Below are positions 32,849 to 42,509 of a DNA stretch of 64,000 nt, piece by piece (positions within the stretch are counted from its first letter, which is position 1; every line of letters begins with the position of its first letter). The DNA is taken from the NCBI GenBank assembly GCA_018402305.1, contig JAGYJE010000001.1, positions 267,703 through 331,702 of the forward strand. Reading direction: 5' to 3'. Under the pieces are notes generated by a model, which was given only the letters and a program-made list of their open reading frames with translations, made no database searches and was not told the origin of the DNA. A program made the translations under genes and the position numbers. The stretch comes from Puniceicoccaceae bacterium (GTDB taxonomy: Bacteria > Verrucomicrobiota > Verrucomicrobiia > Opitutales > Coraliomargaritaceae).

Positions 32849-33125
32849 TTGTATAAAGGGCACTTCTGTAAACCTCCCATGAACCGCGATTGCCTCAGGT
32901 TGGGATGCAGGCAAGGCGCTTGTGGTTAAGGCGCACCTGACTACGATTTAGAGTTGAAACGATCCGGAGAGCCCTCAATGTTCGAAGATTCCTGAATGGT
33001 CACCACAAAGAAAAAATGACGGCACATCGCGATTTAGCTACAAGCAACACAGAGTTGTTTGCGCGTTTGCTTTGCTAAGCTTTCTCAAGCTGGCATCATC
33101 GGGAAGCAAATACCCAAAACAATTA

Positions 33126-33794
33126 ATGGCAAAATATCCGAACTCCCGCGGCAAATTTCAAAACCGCAACCGTGGGCCCAAGGGCCTAAGAAGAAATGAC
33201 CGAATTCGCGCAACCGAAGTTCGCGTGATTGGCCCCGAGGGCACGAACCTGGGAGTGATGTCGCCCCGCAAGGCTCTGGAGCTGGCTAAAAAAGTGGGGC
33301 TCGACCTGATCGAGGTATCCCCTTCTGCCCGACCTCCGGTTTGCCGAATTCTCGACTTTGGTAAGTTTCTTTACGAGGAGAGCAAGAAGGCCAAGGATAC
33401 CAAGCAGGCGACCACGAAGCTTAAAGAGATAAAATTCCGGGTCTCTATCGACCAGCATGACTTTGAAACAAAACTGCGTCGGGCGGAGGGCTTCCTTGAC
33501 CATGGTAATAAAGTGAAACTGACCCTGCAATTCCGGGGCCGGGAAAATGAGCACCGCGAGCTGGGCTACGAACGCGTCAAATTGGCTGCAAAGGAACTCG
33601 AGGGCGTGGCCTCCGCTGATTCGGAGCCGCGGCTGGTTGGGCGTCAAGTCACGCAGATTCTGTCGCCGTTGCCATCCGGTAAACGTGTTTTAAAGTTCAA
33701 CGCGCCGGATCACGAACTCGAAGACCACGACGATGCGGACGACGCGGACGATGATCTTGAAAACGACGACGGTTCCGAAGAATTGAAGCCGTAG
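33126..33794 (+). CDS. infC: Translation initiation factor IF-3 with acidic C-terminal tail
   Basis: [66 protein letters not shown]; tail [14 protein letters not shown]. Confidence 0.97.
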   Translation: MAKYPNSRGKFQNRNRGPKGLRRNDRIRATEVRVIGPEGTNLGVMSPRKALELAKKVGLDLIEVSPSARPPVCRILDFGKFLYEESKKAKDTKQATTKLKEIKFRVSIDQHDFETKLRRAEGFLDHGNKVKLTLQFRGRENEHRELGYERVKLAAKELEGVASADSEPRLVGRQVTQILSPLPSGKRVLKFNAPDHELEDHDDADDADDDLENDDGSEELKP

Positions 33795-33838
33795 CTTTCC
33801 TCCACTGCGGCGGCTGCTTGAATCAGCGCCCATAGAAT

Positions 33839-35548
33839 ATGTTTTTAGCAAAAAACTACCCGGAACCAAGGGCCTCTATCCTGCCTCAATCAGATTGGAT
33901 GCGGGCCAGTATCCTTTTTGCTTGTGGGCTCTTGGTCGGCGCCAGTTCACTATCAGCTGAAAAGGCCGCCTTCCGCGAGGCTTCCAGCGAGGCTCAAGAG
34001 GTCCTTATTGTGGTGAACAAAAACCACCCCGATTCGCTCAACATCGGGCAGCACTACGCACGGGTGCGCGGGATTCCGGAAGCGAATATTGTTCAACTCC
34101 GCACGTCGAACGAAGAGACGATAACGCTCGCGCACTATGTTGAGACAATCGCGAATCCTCTCCTCGACACTTTATTGGCAGAGCAATGGGTGCGCGGGGT
34201 AAAAGAAAGCGCAAAAGATCAGTACGGGCGGGAGCGATTGGCTGTTTCAATTCATAGCATCCCCTACGTCGTCTTGATCCATGGGATGCCCCTGCGCATT
34301 GCCAACGATCCAGCATTAATTGAGGAACCGGAGGGCAGCATACCGCAGCAGTTCCGCGTTAACAACGGTTCGGTAGACGGGGAGGTTGCGCTTCTGCTGG
34401 CGCCCCGTGGCACGTCCATGACGGCGCTAGTGCCCAATCCCTATTTCGGTAAAAGCCAAGTGGACCGCTCAGACGCGAACCGTATCCTCCGGGTGAGTCG
34501 TTTGGATGGCCCGTCCAAAGAATCGGTGCTCAAGCTGATCGATCGAAGTTTGGAAGCTGAGAAAACAGGGCTGATGGGGCGGGCCTATATTGATTTGGGC
34601 GGGCCCCATGAAAAAGGAGATACTTGGATACGGGAAGCTGGGGAACTGGCGCAGGGGGCTTTTTTTGATACTGATTTCCACGAGGATCGTCGCAAAATGG
34701 ACTACCGGGAGCGGCTCGATGCGCCGGCCATCTACGTGGGTTGGTATTCGCATCGGGCCTATGCGCAGTGGCGCGCACCGCGCTGGCCCGTTCCGGCGGG
34801 TGCAATCGGCTTTCACCTGCACAGTTTTTCCGGCACTTCGGTACGCGATCCGGGCACTTGGCTCGGTGCCTTCGTCAACCAGGGTTACTGCGCAACGGTC
34901 GGCAATGTTTATGAACCTTATCTGGAATACACGCATCGGCCGCAAATCCTGCTCGCCCACCTCCTGGCTGGCGGCACCTTCGGTGAGGCCGTCATGATGA
35001 GTATGCCAGCGCTGAGCTGGCAAAGTGTCGCTATCGGGGATCCACTTTTCCGCCCATTCAAGGTTGGCTTGGAGGCGCAGTTGCGCGATTCTCAGGAAAA
35101 CCGTTTTGCAGCCTATGCCACCATTCGCGAAACCAACCGACTTCAGAGAACGGAGAGCCGGGAATCGGCCATCCGCTTTGCGCGCTCCAAGTTTGTCGAC
35201 CAACCGTCACTCGCGCTAGCCTATAAGCTGGGACACTTGTATTCGCTGGAAAATAAGGCCCGCGAGGCAATCGAAGTCCTCCGCATCATCCGCTACATGT
35301 CCGCTTTTTCAGTCGACGAATACGCGCTCGTGCAAAAAATAGCCGATTTGTTGGACGAGCTCGGGGAAGGTGCCTTGGCCTTGCAACTTTATCAAGGGCT
35401 TCTCGATGCGCGGAATCTCGACAAGCAGTTAACGATCGCACTCTACGAGCGGGGCGCGAAAATCGCCGCGAACCTGGGCGAATCAACCGTCGCTTCCCGG
35501 TGGGATTTGGCGGCGCGTCAGCTCAGGTCACCGCCTGTTGATAACTAG
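33839..35548 (+). CDS. TIGR03790-like family protein of unknown function
   Basis: EVLIVVNKNHPDSLNIGQHYARVRGIPEANIVQLRT...PYVVLIHGMPLRI. Confidence 0.8.
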   Translation: MFLAKNYPEPRASILPQSDWMRASILFACGLLVGASSLSAEKAAFREASSEAQEVLIVVNKNHPDSLNIGQHYARVRGIPEANIVQLRTSNEETITLAHYVETIANPLLDTLLAEQWVRGVKESAKDQYGRERLAVSIHSIPYVVLIHGMPLRIANDPALIEEPEGSIPQQFRVNNGSVDGEVALLLAPRGTSMTALVPNPYFGKSQVDRSDANRILRVSRLDGPSKESVLKLIDRSLEAEKTGLMGRAYIDLGGPHEKGDTWIREAGELAQGAFFDTDFHEDRRKMDYRERLDAPAIYVGWYSHRAYAQWRAPRWPVPAGAIGFHLHSFSGTSVRDPGTWLGAFVNQGYCATVGNVYEPYLEYTHRPQILLAHLLAGGTFGEAVMMSMPALSWQSVAIGDPLFRPFKVGLEAQLRDSQENRFAAYATIRETNRLQRTESRESAIRFARSKFVDQPSLALAYKLGHLYSLENKAREAIEVLRIIRYMSAFSVDEYALVQKIADLLDELGEGALALQLYQGLLDARNLDKQLTIALYERGAKIAANLGESTVASRWDLAARQLRSPPVDN

Positions 35549-35571
35549 CGAATACACTAACGGTCTTCGTT

Positions 35572-36045
35572 TTATCGCGAGACAACTCCAGTCAAGCGTG
35601 GATCGAATGCAAAGCCCTCCGCTTTGCCGATCTTCAAACGGTCGAATTTTGCATGACGTGGATTGAGCAGGTAGTTCGGCTCTTCCGGAATGATGGCACT
35701 GCGCACCTCCAAGACGGGGTGGGTGCCTCTTGCCAGCCAGGCCGCGCCGACCGCCTGCGTCCGGGGCGATACCATACAAGCGCTGAGTGCGTCGCTCACC
35801 CCGGTGAGATCTGCCACCTCCATGAACTGCTTCGGGAAGGACACTTCATAGCGCAGATAAGCCACCTTGCGCAAGGATCCTTCGGCGTGGACCAGCGTCT
35901 CCAGGGCAGCCAGCGCCCTCGTATCCGCTAAGTAGACGACGGGGCTACCAACCGGATTCCAGCGCCCCCCATAGAGTCGGGCGCCTTCTCCGTCAAAAGC
36001 ACGCTCCGCCCAACGCGCCTGCACGATTCGCCAAGCCCGGATCAT
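35572..36045 (-). CDS. RES-domain toxin
   Basis: ARLYGGRWNPVGSPVVYLADTRALAALETLVH...; partner Xre gene 4 bp upstream. Confidence 0.93.
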   Translation of the reverse strand: MIRAWRIVQARWAERAFDGEGARLYGGRWNPVGSPVVYLADTRALAALETLVHAEGSLRKVAYLRYEVSFPKQFMEVADLTGVSDALSACMVSPRTQAVGAAWLARGTHPVLEVRSAIIPEEPNYLLNPRHAKFDRLKIGKAEGFAFDPRLTGVVSR

Positions 36046-36048
36046 CGC

Positions 36049-36603
36049 CTAGCTGAAGACCCCGTGCTCGATCCGGCCCAGTAGGTTTTCGACCTCCCGT
36101 GCCCCAGCCTCAGTCTCCGCAAAGTGCAAAGGACTCTCGTAGCCCAGCGCCCGCGCCGGCTGATTCAGCCAGTTGCGCGCCGCCTCCGCATCGTGCAACG
36201 CTCCTTCGGCTTTGGCGTAGAGCCGGGCATAGCGCAAAAGTCGATCCGATTCTTGGGTATCGAGGCGACGGCTCTTGCGCCGCCGGGCCAGGGTGCTGCG
36301 GGAGATCGCCAGGTGCTTTGCCAAATCCTCTGCGCTCAGACCGAGCAGTTCCTGCAGAGCCTCAAACTCTACCATGGGCAGGCCGGCTCGAATGCACTCG
36401 ACCGTCTCACCCGGCCCCATTGCCTCATGAGGCTTTGAGCCGGGCCGCTCGCCATAGATCGCGGCGGGCTCCTCGATTTCGAAAGCTTCTTTATTTTCTT
36501 TATGATTCACTTGAGATCTACGAAATACCCAAATGAACACCAGTGCAAGTCCTTTTGCAGCCCCGATCCAAGTTAACGACTCAATTAGCCATTGCCATTT
36601 CAC
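36049..36603 (-). CDS. Xre/MbcA/ParS-type antitoxin (DUF2384); start uncertain (36420 is an alternative)
   Basis: LLGLSAEDLAKHLAISRSTLARRRKSRRLDTQESDRLLRYARLYAKAEGALHDAEAARNWLNQPARALGYESPLHFAETEAGAREVENLLGRIEHGVFS. Confidence 0.9.
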   Translation of the reverse strand: MKWQWLIESLTWIGAAKGLALVFIWVFRRSQVNHKENKEAFEIEEPAAIYGERPGSKPHEAMGPGETVECIRAGLPMVEFEALQELLGLSAEDLAKHLAISRSTLARRRKSRRLDTQESDRLLRYARLYAKAEGALHDAEAARNWLNQPARALGYESPLHFAETEAGAREVENLLGRIEHGVFS

Positions 36604-36631
36604 CCCATGCCCGCAAATTCGCGGATTTCCT

Positions 36632-38113
36632 ATGACAGATCAAACAGCCAATTCCGACAACTCTCACGATCTTTATGCGGTTCGCCTGGAAAAGCTCAAG
36701 ACTCTGTGCAAAGAGGGTCGCAATCCTTTTGCAGCCAACTGTGCGCAAACGCACACCTCCTCGGAGGCGATCCAGTGCTACAAGGAGGGAGCCAGCGACG
36801 AGGCGCAACCCACGGTCGCGGTGGCCGGGCGCATCGTCGTCTTTCGTCTCATGGGCAAAGCCAGTTTCATTAAGATTCAGGACCGCGCTGGCCAGATCCA
36901 AGCCTATGTCACACGCGACGAGTTGCCGGAAGGGGACTACAACACGTATTTCAAAAAGCTCGACCTGGGCGATATCATCGGGATCAAAGGCCGGCTCTTT
37001 AAGACAAAGACCGGGGAGATAACTATTCGTGCAGAGCATTACACGCTCGTTTCCAAGTCACTCCGGCCGCTGCCGGAAAAGTGGGCGGGACTTACGGACG
37101 ATGATAAGATTTACCGTCAGCGCTACCTGGACCTCATCGTCAACCCGGGCTCGCGCGAACGCTTCAAGCAACGCTCGAAGATTATTCAAGAGATGCGGAT
37201 GTATCTCTGGGAGCGCGATTTTACCGAAGTCGAGACCCCCATGCTGCAGGCGGTCGCGGGCGGTGCGGCGGCGCGCCCCTTTATCACCCACTCAAATGCG
37301 CTGGATTGTGATTTCTACATGCGCATCGCCCTCGAATTGTATCTTAAGCGGATGCTGGTCGCGGGCGAAGACCGCGTCTTTGAGATTGGCCGTGTTTTTC
37401 GCAACGAGGGCCTTTCCCGGCGCCACAATCCGGAGTTCACCATGCTGGAACTCTACCAGGCCTACACGGATTTCCGCGGCATGATGGAGCTCACCCAAGG
37501 CCTCATTCAGCACGTCGCCAAAACGGTGATCGGTAGTCTCGAAATCGCCCGGCCCGACGGCACGGTAATTGAATTGGGCGGTGAGTGGCGCGAGGCCAAG
37601 TATAAGGATTTGATTCTCGATACGACAAACGACGCGGACTGGTTCAGCCATAGTCGCGAGGTGAAGCTGGGAAAAGCCCGCGCCCTCGGGATCGAGGTCG
37701 ATGCTGAGCTCGAGGACTTTGAAATCACGAACAACGTCTTCGAGAAGCTTATCGAGCCGACCCTCATCCAGCCCACCTTTGTGACCCATATCCCGCGGGA
37801 GCTTTGCCCCCTGGCAAAAATCACCCAGGACGACGCCACGACGATTGATGTTTTCGAACTGTGCATCAACGGTCAGGAAATCGCGCCGGCGTATTCGGAG
37901 CAGAATGACCCGATCATCCAGCGTCAGATGTTTACCGAGCAAGTCGGTGAAGAGCAACAAAAGATGGATACCGACTTCCTCACCGCCCTCGAGCATGGCA
38001 TGCCGCCGGCCGGTGGCATGGGTCTCGGGATTGATCGCCTCATCATTCTGCTGACCGGTGCCGAAAGCATCCGGGATACCATCCTATTTCCCAGCCTCAA
38101 GCCGCTGCGGTAG
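36632..38113 (+). CDS. lysS: Lysyl-tRNA synthetase (class II)
   Basis: FKQRSKIIQEMRMYLWERDFTEVETPML, FRNEGLSRRHNPEFTMLELYQAY, GMGLGIDRLIILLT; ATG at 36632. Confidence 0.97.
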   Translation: MTDQTANSDNSHDLYAVRLEKLKTLCKEGRNPFAANCAQTHTSSEAIQCYKEGASDEAQPTVAVAGRIVVFRLMGKASFIKIQDRAGQIQAYVTRDELPEGDYNTYFKKLDLGDIIGIKGRLFKTKTGEITIRAEHYTLVSKSLRPLPEKWAGLTDDDKIYRQRYLDLIVNPGSRERFKQRSKIIQEMRMYLWERDFTEVETPMLQAVAGGAAARPFITHSNALDCDFYMRIALELYLKRMLVAGEDRVFEIGRVFRNEGLSRRHNPEFTMLELYQAYTDFRGMMELTQGLIQHVAKTVIGSLEIARPDGTVIELGGEWREAKYKDLILDTTNDADWFSHSREVKLGKARALGIEVDAELEDFEITNNVFEKLIEPTLIQPTFVTHIPRELCPLAKITQDDATTIDVFELCINGQEIAPAYSEQNDPIIQRQMFTEQVGEEQQKMDTDFLTALEHGMPPAGGMGLGIDRLIILLTGAESIRDTILFPSLKPLR

Positions 38114-38259
38114 GTCGGGTGAGAGGCGGTTCTCTATCTTTAGTCGCTCGGTCGGGGGATGAATCACCCCGACTACGGGTCATGCTCGCCTGTGAACTTC
38201 GGCGCTTGGGGCTGTAAGGTTTGGTTCGACGGGGGCGTTTTGGTCACTAGGTTTTCATT

Positions 38260-39282
38260 ATGAGCATTGGAATACAACTAGCAGAGCGCGGGCTCGTGGG
38301 GGACCGCGCGATTCGCGCCGGGATACGGAGGTTGCTGCGGGAACGCCTGAAGACGCTTGCCGCCAACCCGCGTTCGTCGGCGCAGTGGATGCAGGCGCTG
38401 GAGTCGCTTCCGCTGGCGGTGGACACAGATGCGGCGAACGAGCAGCACTACGAAATACCGGCGGCTTACTTTCAAACGATCCTGGGGCCGCATTTAAAAT
38501 ACAGCTCGGGTTACTGGCCGGAGGGCGTGGCGACGCTGGAGGCCTCGGAGGCGGCCATGTTGGCCCTGAGTTGCGAGCGGGCGGAGTTGGCTGACGGGCA
38601 GCGGATCCTCGAGTTGGGCTGCGGATGGGGCTCTCTCAGTCTTTGGATGGCGGCTCGATATCCGGGCAGTGAGATTGTGGCAATCAGTAACTCCCGCAGT
38701 CAGCGGGCCTTTATTGAAGGGCAGGCAAGCGAGCGCGGCTTGTCGAATTTGCGAGTGGTGACCTGCGACATCAACAACTTCCAGCCGGAAGGGCAGTTTG
38801 ACCGGGTGGTCTCCGTTGAAATGTTTGAACATGTGCGCAATCACAGCCAGTTGCTGGGCCGGGTGGCGAGTTGGCTGCGGCCCGGTGGGCGATTGTTCGT
38901 GCACATCTTCACGCACCAGTCGGAGACCTACCTCTTTGAGGCGAAGCGCTCGAAGGATTGGATGTCGAAATACTTTTTCACCGGGGGCATCATGCCGGCG
39001 GCGGAGCTGCTGCCGACGGCGGCGCGCGGCCATCTAGAGGAGGCGGCACGTTGGACCGTGAACGGGACGCACTACAGCCGGACACTGGAGGCCTGGCTGG
39101 CCAAGCAGGATGCCAACCAGGCGGAAGTGCTTGAGATCTTCCGGGAGTGTTATGGTGCCAAGCGGGCGAAGCTCTGGGCGCAGCGCTGGCGCATCTTTTA
39201 CATGGCTTGCTCGGAACTCTTTGCCTATAACAACGGGGAGGAGTGGCCCGTCACCCACTACCGATTCGTCAAACCGGATTAG
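38260..39282 (+). CDS. Cyclopropane-fatty-acyl-phospholipid synthase-like SAM methyltransferase
   Basis: NEQHYEIPAAYF, ILELGCGWGSLSLWMAARYPGSEIVAISNS, VVSVEMFEHVRNH. Confidence 0.92.
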   Translation: MSIGIQLAERGLVGDRAIRAGIRRLLRERLKTLAANPRSSAQWMQALESLPLAVDTDAANEQHYEIPAAYFQTILGPHLKYSSGYWPEGVATLEASEAAMLALSCERAELADGQRILELGCGWGSLSLWMAARYPGSEIVAISNSRSQRAFIEGQASERGLSNLRVVTCDINNFQPEGQFDRVVSVEMFEHVRNHSQLLGRVASWLRPGGRLFVHIFTHQSETYLFEAKRSKDWMSKYFFTGGIMPAAELLPTAARGHLEEAARWTVNGTHYSRTLEAWLAKQDANQAEVLEIFRECYGAKRAKLWAQRWRIFYMACSELFAYNNGEEWPVTHYRFVKPD

Positions 39283-39286
39283 ACTC

Positions 39287-40555
39287 ATGGCAAAGCCTTT
39301 AAAAATCGCAGTGGTTGGCTGCGGCGTGTCCGGTCTGACGGCGGCCTGGTTGCTGAGTCGTGAGCACACAGTGCATCTGTATGAGAAAAACAACTACGCA
39401 GGTGGTCACACCCGGACGCTCACCGTGCCGGACGGGCCGGATGCAGGCACGCCGGTCGACACCGGATTTATCGTGATGAACCACCGGAACTATCCCTTGT
39501 TTAGTCGGGTACTGGAGCTGCTTGAGGTCGAGTTGGCGGACAGCTCGATGACCTTCAGCTTTTACGACCAGGAGACGGGCTACGGCTACGCGGGCAACGG
39601 GATCGGGTCTTTGTTTCCGTCCTTGAGCTACTGTTTTAATCCGCGGCACTTGGGATTCATAAAGGATCTTTGGCGTTTTGCACGCATCGGCTACCGTGAT
39701 CTGCAGAGCGGATTTCTGGAGGGGAAGACCCTCGGTCAGTATTTTGCCGAGCGGCCCTTCGGAGACGCGTTTCTGCAGAACTACCTCTATCCTATGGGGG
39801 CGGCGATCTGGTCATCACCCGTGGAAACGATGCAGGGCTTTCCGGCCCAGCCCTATCTGCATTTCTTGGAAAACCACGGCTTGCTCCGTCTGACCAATCG
39901 GCCGCAGTGGCGCTACGTGAAGGGGGGCAGTCGCACTTATGTGGCGGCCCTGCTGCGGCAGTTCGAGCATCCGCCGAATCTGGGCGCGGCACCGGCTGGC
40001 ATCCGTCGGCAGGCGGGGCGGGTGGAGTTAATCACCCAGACCGGAACGGCGCTCGCTTATGACCACGTGGTGATCGGCACGCATGCCGACGAGGCTCTCA
40101 AGCTTCTGATCGACCCCAGTGAGACCGAGCAAGCGCTGCTTGGGCCATGGCGCTACCAGCCCAACGACGTTGTGCTGCACACCAGCCCCACGCACCTGCC
40201 GCCCGCTCGCAAGCTCTGGGCCTCTTGGAATTTTATGCGTGAGCCGGGCCAGTCGGCGCAGCGGCCCGTCTCAGTGAGCTACCACATGAACCGCTTGCAA
40301 AACCTGCAAACCGAGCACGACTACATCGTCACGCTAAATCCCGGAGTCGCCATCCCCGAGGCGAGCATTTTGAACCGGACCACCCTGACGCACCCGCTCT
40401 ATTCCTTCGAGTCCATGGCCACCCAACCGGGGCTTCGGGCCAATAACGGTAGGCAAAATACCTGGTTCTGCGGCAGCTACTTCGGCTATGGCTTCCATGA
40501 AGACGCGGTGCGTTCGGCCGTCGAGCTGGCGCAGGGCTTCGGCATCGAGCTATGA
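39287..40555 (+). CDS. NAD(P)/FAD-dependent amine oxidase-like oxidoreductase
   Basis: KIAVVGCGVSGLTAAWLLSREHTVHLYEKNNYAGGHTRT; ATG at 39287. Confidence 0.93.
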   Translation: MAKPLKIAVVGCGVSGLTAAWLLSREHTVHLYEKNNYAGGHTRTLTVPDGPDAGTPVDTGFIVMNHRNYPLFSRVLELLEVELADSSMTFSFYDQETGYGYAGNGIGSLFPSLSYCFNPRHLGFIKDLWRFARIGYRDLQSGFLEGKTLGQYFAERPFGDAFLQNYLYPMGAAIWSSPVETMQGFPAQPYLHFLENHGLLRLTNRPQWRYVKGGSRTYVAALLRQFEHPPNLGAAPAGIRRQAGRVELITQTGTALAYDHVVIGTHADEALKLLIDPSETEQALLGPWRYQPNDVVLHTSPTHLPPARKLWASWNFMREPGQSAQRPVSVSYHMNRLQNLQTEHDYIVTLNPGVAIPEASILNRTTLTHPLYSFESMATQPGLRANNGRQNTWFCGSYFGYGFHEDAVRSAVELAQGFGIEL

Positions 40556-41349
40556 TCGAGCACTCGAAGTTATACCGTGGCGAAGTGGTGCACGAGCGTC
40601 TCGGGCCACGGCGGCACGCCTTTAAATACCCGATGACCTTCTTCGGCTTCGATTTGGGCGAACTACCCCGCTTGGGGCAGACGGTTCGTTTGTTCGGCTA
40701 CAATAAGGCGCGGCCCCTGCGGATTAGCGATAGCGACTTTCTGCGTGGCGCGAAGACACCCATTCTGGAGCAGCTTGATGAATTCCTGCCTGCCGAGCAA
40801 GCCGGGCAGCGCACCGTCCTGATCAGCTCACCGCGTTATTTCGGGTATGCCTTCAACCCCGTCAACTTCCACCTTAGAATGGAGGGCGGGCGGCTGCTCT
40901 GCGCCGTCGCCGAGGTAAACAACACCTTCGGCGACCGCCATGTCTATCCGTTGATTGATTTAGAGACGGTCGGGCCGAACCACTGGACCGCGCGTTGCCC
41001 CAAGGACTTCCATGTGTCACCGTTTAACAATCAGAGCGGCGAGTATCGCTTCACCTTCCGCATCGAGCCGAACTCAATCTTTCTGGGGGTGGATCTGCAC
41101 CGCGGGGGTGACTGCGTCATGAAGACCTGGATACAGGGGCGCGGGCAGCCTCTGAGTGGGCGCGCCATCTTCAAGTATGCCTGCCTGCACCCATTCGATA
41201 CCGCGCTGAACAGTTTCCCCCGTATTCTTTGGCAGGCGGCGGTGCTTTATTACAAAAAGAAGATGATCGTCTACAAACGCCCGAGTCCCGAGTCACCCCA
41301 CACCCTGATCGACCGGGATCGGCGGTCGCACCCGCGGGATTCCCTTTAA
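40552..41349 (+). CDS. DUF1365 family protein
   Basis: SKLYRGEVVHERLGPRRHAFKYPMTFFGFDLGELP..SPRYFGYAFNPVNFHL; overlaps upstream FAD gene. Confidence 0.92.
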   Translation: MIEHSKLYRGEVVHERLGPRRHAFKYPMTFFGFDLGELPRLGQTVRLFGYNKARPLRISDSDFLRGAKTPILEQLDEFLPAEQAGQRTVLISSPRYFGYAFNPVNFHLRMEGGRLLCAVAEVNNTFGDRHVYPLIDLETVGPNHWTARCPKDFHVSPFNNQSGEYRFTFRIEPNSIFLGVDLHRGGDCVMKTWIQGRGQPLSGRAIFKYACLHPFDTALNSFPRILWQAAVLYYKKKMIVYKRPSPESPHTLIDRDRRSHPRDSL

Positions 41350-41535
41350 TGACTAGAGAGAAAGTTTTTATTAAAGGGCAGCGATTTTCACTTGCTTTGC
41401 CCGCTCGCGCGGGTATCTCTCCATCCGTCTCCAACAAACAAAGCGTTGGAAAAACCGGGCAATTCTGCCTCAATCCAAAACAGTAAAAGAAACATATGTT
41501 TCTCCCTGACGGTTGATCAGGGCTTTGAACCTACC

Positions 41536-42480
41536 ATGAATACAACACCAAAAGACCTCCTTGACGCAGGCGTTCACTTCGGCCACCAGCTTCGCCGCTG
41601 GAACCCAAAGTCGAAGCCCTACGTTTACGACAACCGCAACGGCATCTCCATCATCGACTTGGAGAAAACCCACGCACTCCTTGAAAAAGCCTACGCTAAA
41701 GTAGAAGAGACGATTGCCTCCGGTAAGGATATCCTTTTCATCGGCACGAAAAAGCAGGCTCAGGAGATCGTCCGCGAGGCCGCCGTATCCTGCCAAATGC
41801 CTTTTTGTGTGAGCCGCTGGATGGGCGGGGGCCTGACGAATTTCACCACGATCAAAAGCTCGCTCGCGAAGTATCGCAAGTTCCTGAAAATGGATCAGGA
41901 AGGCGAGCTGGAGAAACTCCCCGGTAAAGAAGAGGCGGCGATTCGCCGTCAAATGAGCCGGATGAACCGTAACTTTGAAGGCATGCTTGAGGTCTCCGAG
42001 CTGCCCGCTGCCGTATTTATCATCGATACGAAGAACGAGGAAATCGCCGTGGCCGAAGCCAACCGCCTGGGTATCCCCGTGATCGGTCTGGTGGACACCA
42101 ATTCAGATCCTACAGTCCTAGATTTCCCAATCCCTGGGAATGATGATGCGGTCAAGTCCATCCGCATCATTGTCGAAACCATCCTCGAAGCCGCTCAAAA
42201 CGGCCTTGCTCAGCGCGAGGCGAAGATGGTGCAAAAGAGTGCGGGCCCGATCATTCGAGAGCAGGTCTTTGAGCAACAGGAGGATATCGAAGTCACACTG
42301 CCAGCAGGCTATGGTGAGGACGAGGCTCCCGAAACCGCCAAGGCTCCCGAAACCGCCAAGGCTCCCGAAACTGCCAAGGCTCCCGAAACTGCCAAGGCTC
42401 CCGAAACGGCTACAAAAACCGAAGAAATTCCGGCAGAAGCGACGCCAGCCGCGGAGCTTTCTTCGGAAGCGGGCAAATAA
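41536..42480 (+). CDS. rpsB: 30S ribosomal protein S2 with C-terminal repeat extension
   Basis: LLDAGVHFGHQLRRWNPKSKPYVYDNRNGISIIDLEKT, SRWMGGGLTNFTTIKSS; ATG 41536. Confidence 0.98.
   Translation: MNTTPKDLLDAGVHFGHQLRRWNPKSKPYVYDNRNGISIIDLEKTHALLEKAYAKVEETIASGKDILFIGTKKQAQEIVREAAVSCQMPFCVSRWMGGGLTNFTTIKSSLAKYRKFLKMDQEGELEKLPGKEEAAIRRQMSRMNRNFEGMLEVSELPAAVFIIDTKNEEIAVAEANRLGIPVIGLVDTNSDPTVLDFPIPGNDDAVKSIRIIVETILEAAQNGLAQREAKMVQKSAGPIIREQVFEQQEDIEVTLPAGYGEDEAPETAKAPETAKAPETAKAPETAKAPETATKTEEIPAEATPAAELSSEAGK
42325..42414 (+). repeat. 18-bp tandem repeat x5 (APETAK) in rpsB
   Basis: gctcccgaaacYgccaag units, last degenerate. Confidence 0.92.
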
Positions 42481-42509
42481 TTCTGATTTCAATAGGTTCC
42501 TAAAAAGAT

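Noticed and set aside
38140-38185. Hairpin GTCGGGG...CCCCGAC after lysS as a terminator
   Set aside because: Stem is real but there is no T-run; insufficient support.
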